Of a stretch of DNA of 6,397 nt, positions 6,046-6,397 are shown piece by piece. The stretch lies in contig CALHMM010000095.1 of NCBI GenBank assembly GCA_938034715.1, positions 1 to 6,397 on the forward strand, read 5' to 3'. The stretch's first letter is position 1. Each line of letters begins with the position of its first letter. A program made the translations under genes and the position numbers. Origin of the DNA: Minisyncoccota bacterium. Its GTDB lineage: Bacteria > Patescibacteriota > Minisyncoccia > Moranbacterales > GCA-2747515. The notes below the pieces were generated by a model. That model was not told the DNA's origin. It worked only from the letters and a program-made list of their open reading frames with translations, and made no database searches.

Positions 6046-6069
6046 AAGAATTTTACGTCTAGTCCCCTA
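6029..6069. repeat. inverted repeat spanning the rfbD stop codon
   Basis: TAGGGGA (6029-6035) and TCCCCTA (6063-6069) are perfect 7-base arms. Between them GTAGAA (6042-6047) can pair with TTTTAC (6051-6056), with one G-T wobble, around a GAA loop, giving a two-tier hairpin with an internal loop. No T-run follows the right arm, so it is not a classical rho-independent terminator. It could protect the 3' end of the mRNA or cause a pause, or be chance. Confidence 0.35.
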
Positions 6070-6086
6070 TCGTTATAAAAAAATTG

Positions 6087-6139
6087 GCAGGGAAGTGGTA
6101 AAAAGATTTCCACAAAAAACTATTTACACACTTCCCTGC
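6087..6139. repeat. perfect 11-base inverted repeat overlapping the tRNA-Glu promoter
   Basis: GCAGGGAAGTG (6087-6097) and CACTTCCCTGC (6129-6139) are exact reverse complements with a 31-base AT-rich spacer. The right arm begins directly after the -35 hexamer and fills most of the promoter spacer. As DNA it could bind a dimeric regulator; as RNA reading through from rfbD it could form a long-looped stem. An 11-base perfect match at this distance is unlikely by chance, but its role is unproven. Confidence 0.65.
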
Positions 6140-6151
6140 TCATGCTATAAT
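6123..6151 (+). promoter_or_regulatory. promoter of tRNA-Glu
   Basis: TTTACA (6123-6128, five of six) and TATAAT (6146-6151, perfect) are separated by the ideal 17 bases. Transcription should start near 6158, leaving a 5' leader of about 37 bases to be removed by RNase P before position 6195. This is the best promoter in the window, as expected for a stable RNA gene. Confidence 0.8.
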
Positions 6152-6194
6152 CATCTTTGTATTGCTGACGAGAAGTCAGTTTTATTGGATATAC

Positions 6195-6266
6195 GGTCCC
6201 ATCGTCTAGCGGCTAGGACATCAGGTTCTCATCCTGAAAACCGGAGTTCGATTCTCCGTGGGATCA
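6195..6266 (+). tRNA. tRNA-Glu, anticodon CTC
   Basis: A complete 72-base cloverleaf. Acceptor GGTCCCA (6195-6201) pairs with TGGGATC (6259-6265), with one G-T wobble at the second pair; the discriminator is A6266. The D-stem is GTCT/GGAC (6204-6207, 6216-6219) with loop AGCGGCTA. The anticodon stem is TCAGG/CCTGA (6221-6225, 6233-6237) with loop TTCTCAT and anticodon CTC at 6228-6230, which reads GAG. The variable region is four bases (AAAC). The T-arm is CGGAG/CTCCG around TTCGATT. The 3' CCA is not encoded (CAA follows), so a CCA-adding enzyme is needed. Identity elements and overall sequence resemble bacterial tRNA-Glu. Confidence 0.97.
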
Positions 6267-6359
6267 CAACTGTACTATCATTTCGAGACTCTGAATGCTA
6301 ACTTGGATGTATTTCCTCTGCGGCACAAGTTCGGAAAGCCATGCTGTGGGTTCACAAAT
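6267..6359. other. no supported gene downstream of the tRNA
   Basis: I see no recognisable product here. The minus strand is open from the right edge down to a TGA at 6278-6280 (about 39 codons), and plus-strand frames are open to the edge as well. None shows a known motif, a ribosome-binding site or a convincing start. It is best treated as intergenic or as the edge of something beyond the window. Confidence 0.4.
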
Positions 6360-6397
6360 CCAAAATCTCTACATTTAGTGGTGATTTTTGGTTTTTT
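6360..6397 (+). terminator. weak hairpin plus T-run at the right edge, possible rho-independent terminator
   Basis: CCAAAATC (6360-6367) can pair with GATTTTTGG (6383-6391, one extra T as a bulge) around a 15-base loop, followed by six Ts (6392-6397) to the window edge. It could terminate the tRNA-Glu transcript about 95 bases past the mature 3' end. The stem is AT-rich and the T-run is cut by the window, so confidence is low. Confidence 0.35.

Noticed and set aside
6106..6130. Two DnaA-box-like sequences (ATTTCCACA, ATTTACACA) before the tRNA
   Set aside because: Each differs from TTATNCACA at two positions, only two are present, and no dnaA or dnaN gene is nearby; no support for an origin.
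6095..6301. 68-codon plus-strand reading frame after rfbD
   Set aside because: It runs through the inverted repeat, the tRNA promoter and the whole tRNA-Glu gene, and shows no protein motif.
6340..6366. Possible second tRNA T-arm (GGGTTCACAAATCC) downstream of tRNA-Glu
   Set aside because: The loop is not seven bases and no acceptor or anticodon stem pairs around it.

Overview
The window reads as a stretch of a small bacterial genome, most likely a Patescibacteria/Candidate Phyla Radiation lineage of the Parcubacteria type. This assignment is an inference. It rests on compact one-strand gene packing, moderately AT-rich DNA, the absence of a convincing Shine-Dalgarno sequence before any gene, a half-size transporter, and a tRNA whose 3' CCA is not encoded. 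TGA ends the first gene, so the standard bacterial code applies and the TGA-recoding CPR lineages are excluded.

Layout, all on the + strand. Positions 2-316 hold the C-terminal end of glutamyl-tRNA synthetase (gltX). Positions 379-897 encode a Nudix hydrolase of the ADP-ribose pyrophosphatase kind. Positions 956-2602 encode an unrecognised 548-residue protein with two membrane helices flanking a small extracytoplasmic domain, followed by a disordered cytoplasmic tail of about 380 residues. It has its own candidate promoter and a palindrome just before the start codon.

Positions 2656-6045 form a dTDP-L-rhamnose cluster: rfbC (3,5-epimerase), rfbB (4,6-dehydratase), a six-helix half-MFS protein, and rfbD (reductase). 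Together rfbB, rfbC and rfbD convert dTDP-glucose to dTDP-L-rhamnose, a donor for surface glycans. The first enzyme, rfbA, is not in the window. The half-MFS gene splits the cluster and has a good extended -10 promoter of its own. The rfbD product carries an extra loop of about 29 residues with a GCCGG-GCCGG repeat between its catalytic Ser and Tyr.

Positions 6195-6266 encode tRNA-Glu(CTC), preceded by a near-consensus promoter that is overlapped by one arm of a perfect 11-bp inverted repeat. The last 131 bases hold no gene I can support, only a weak hairpin followed by a T-run at the right edge.

The most unusual points are the double-cysteine insertion in RfbD, the half-MFS gene inside the rhamnose cluster, the bitopic protein with a repeat-containing disordered tail, and the near-leaderless layout at rfbC. 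I did not find a defence system, CRISPR array or mobile element.
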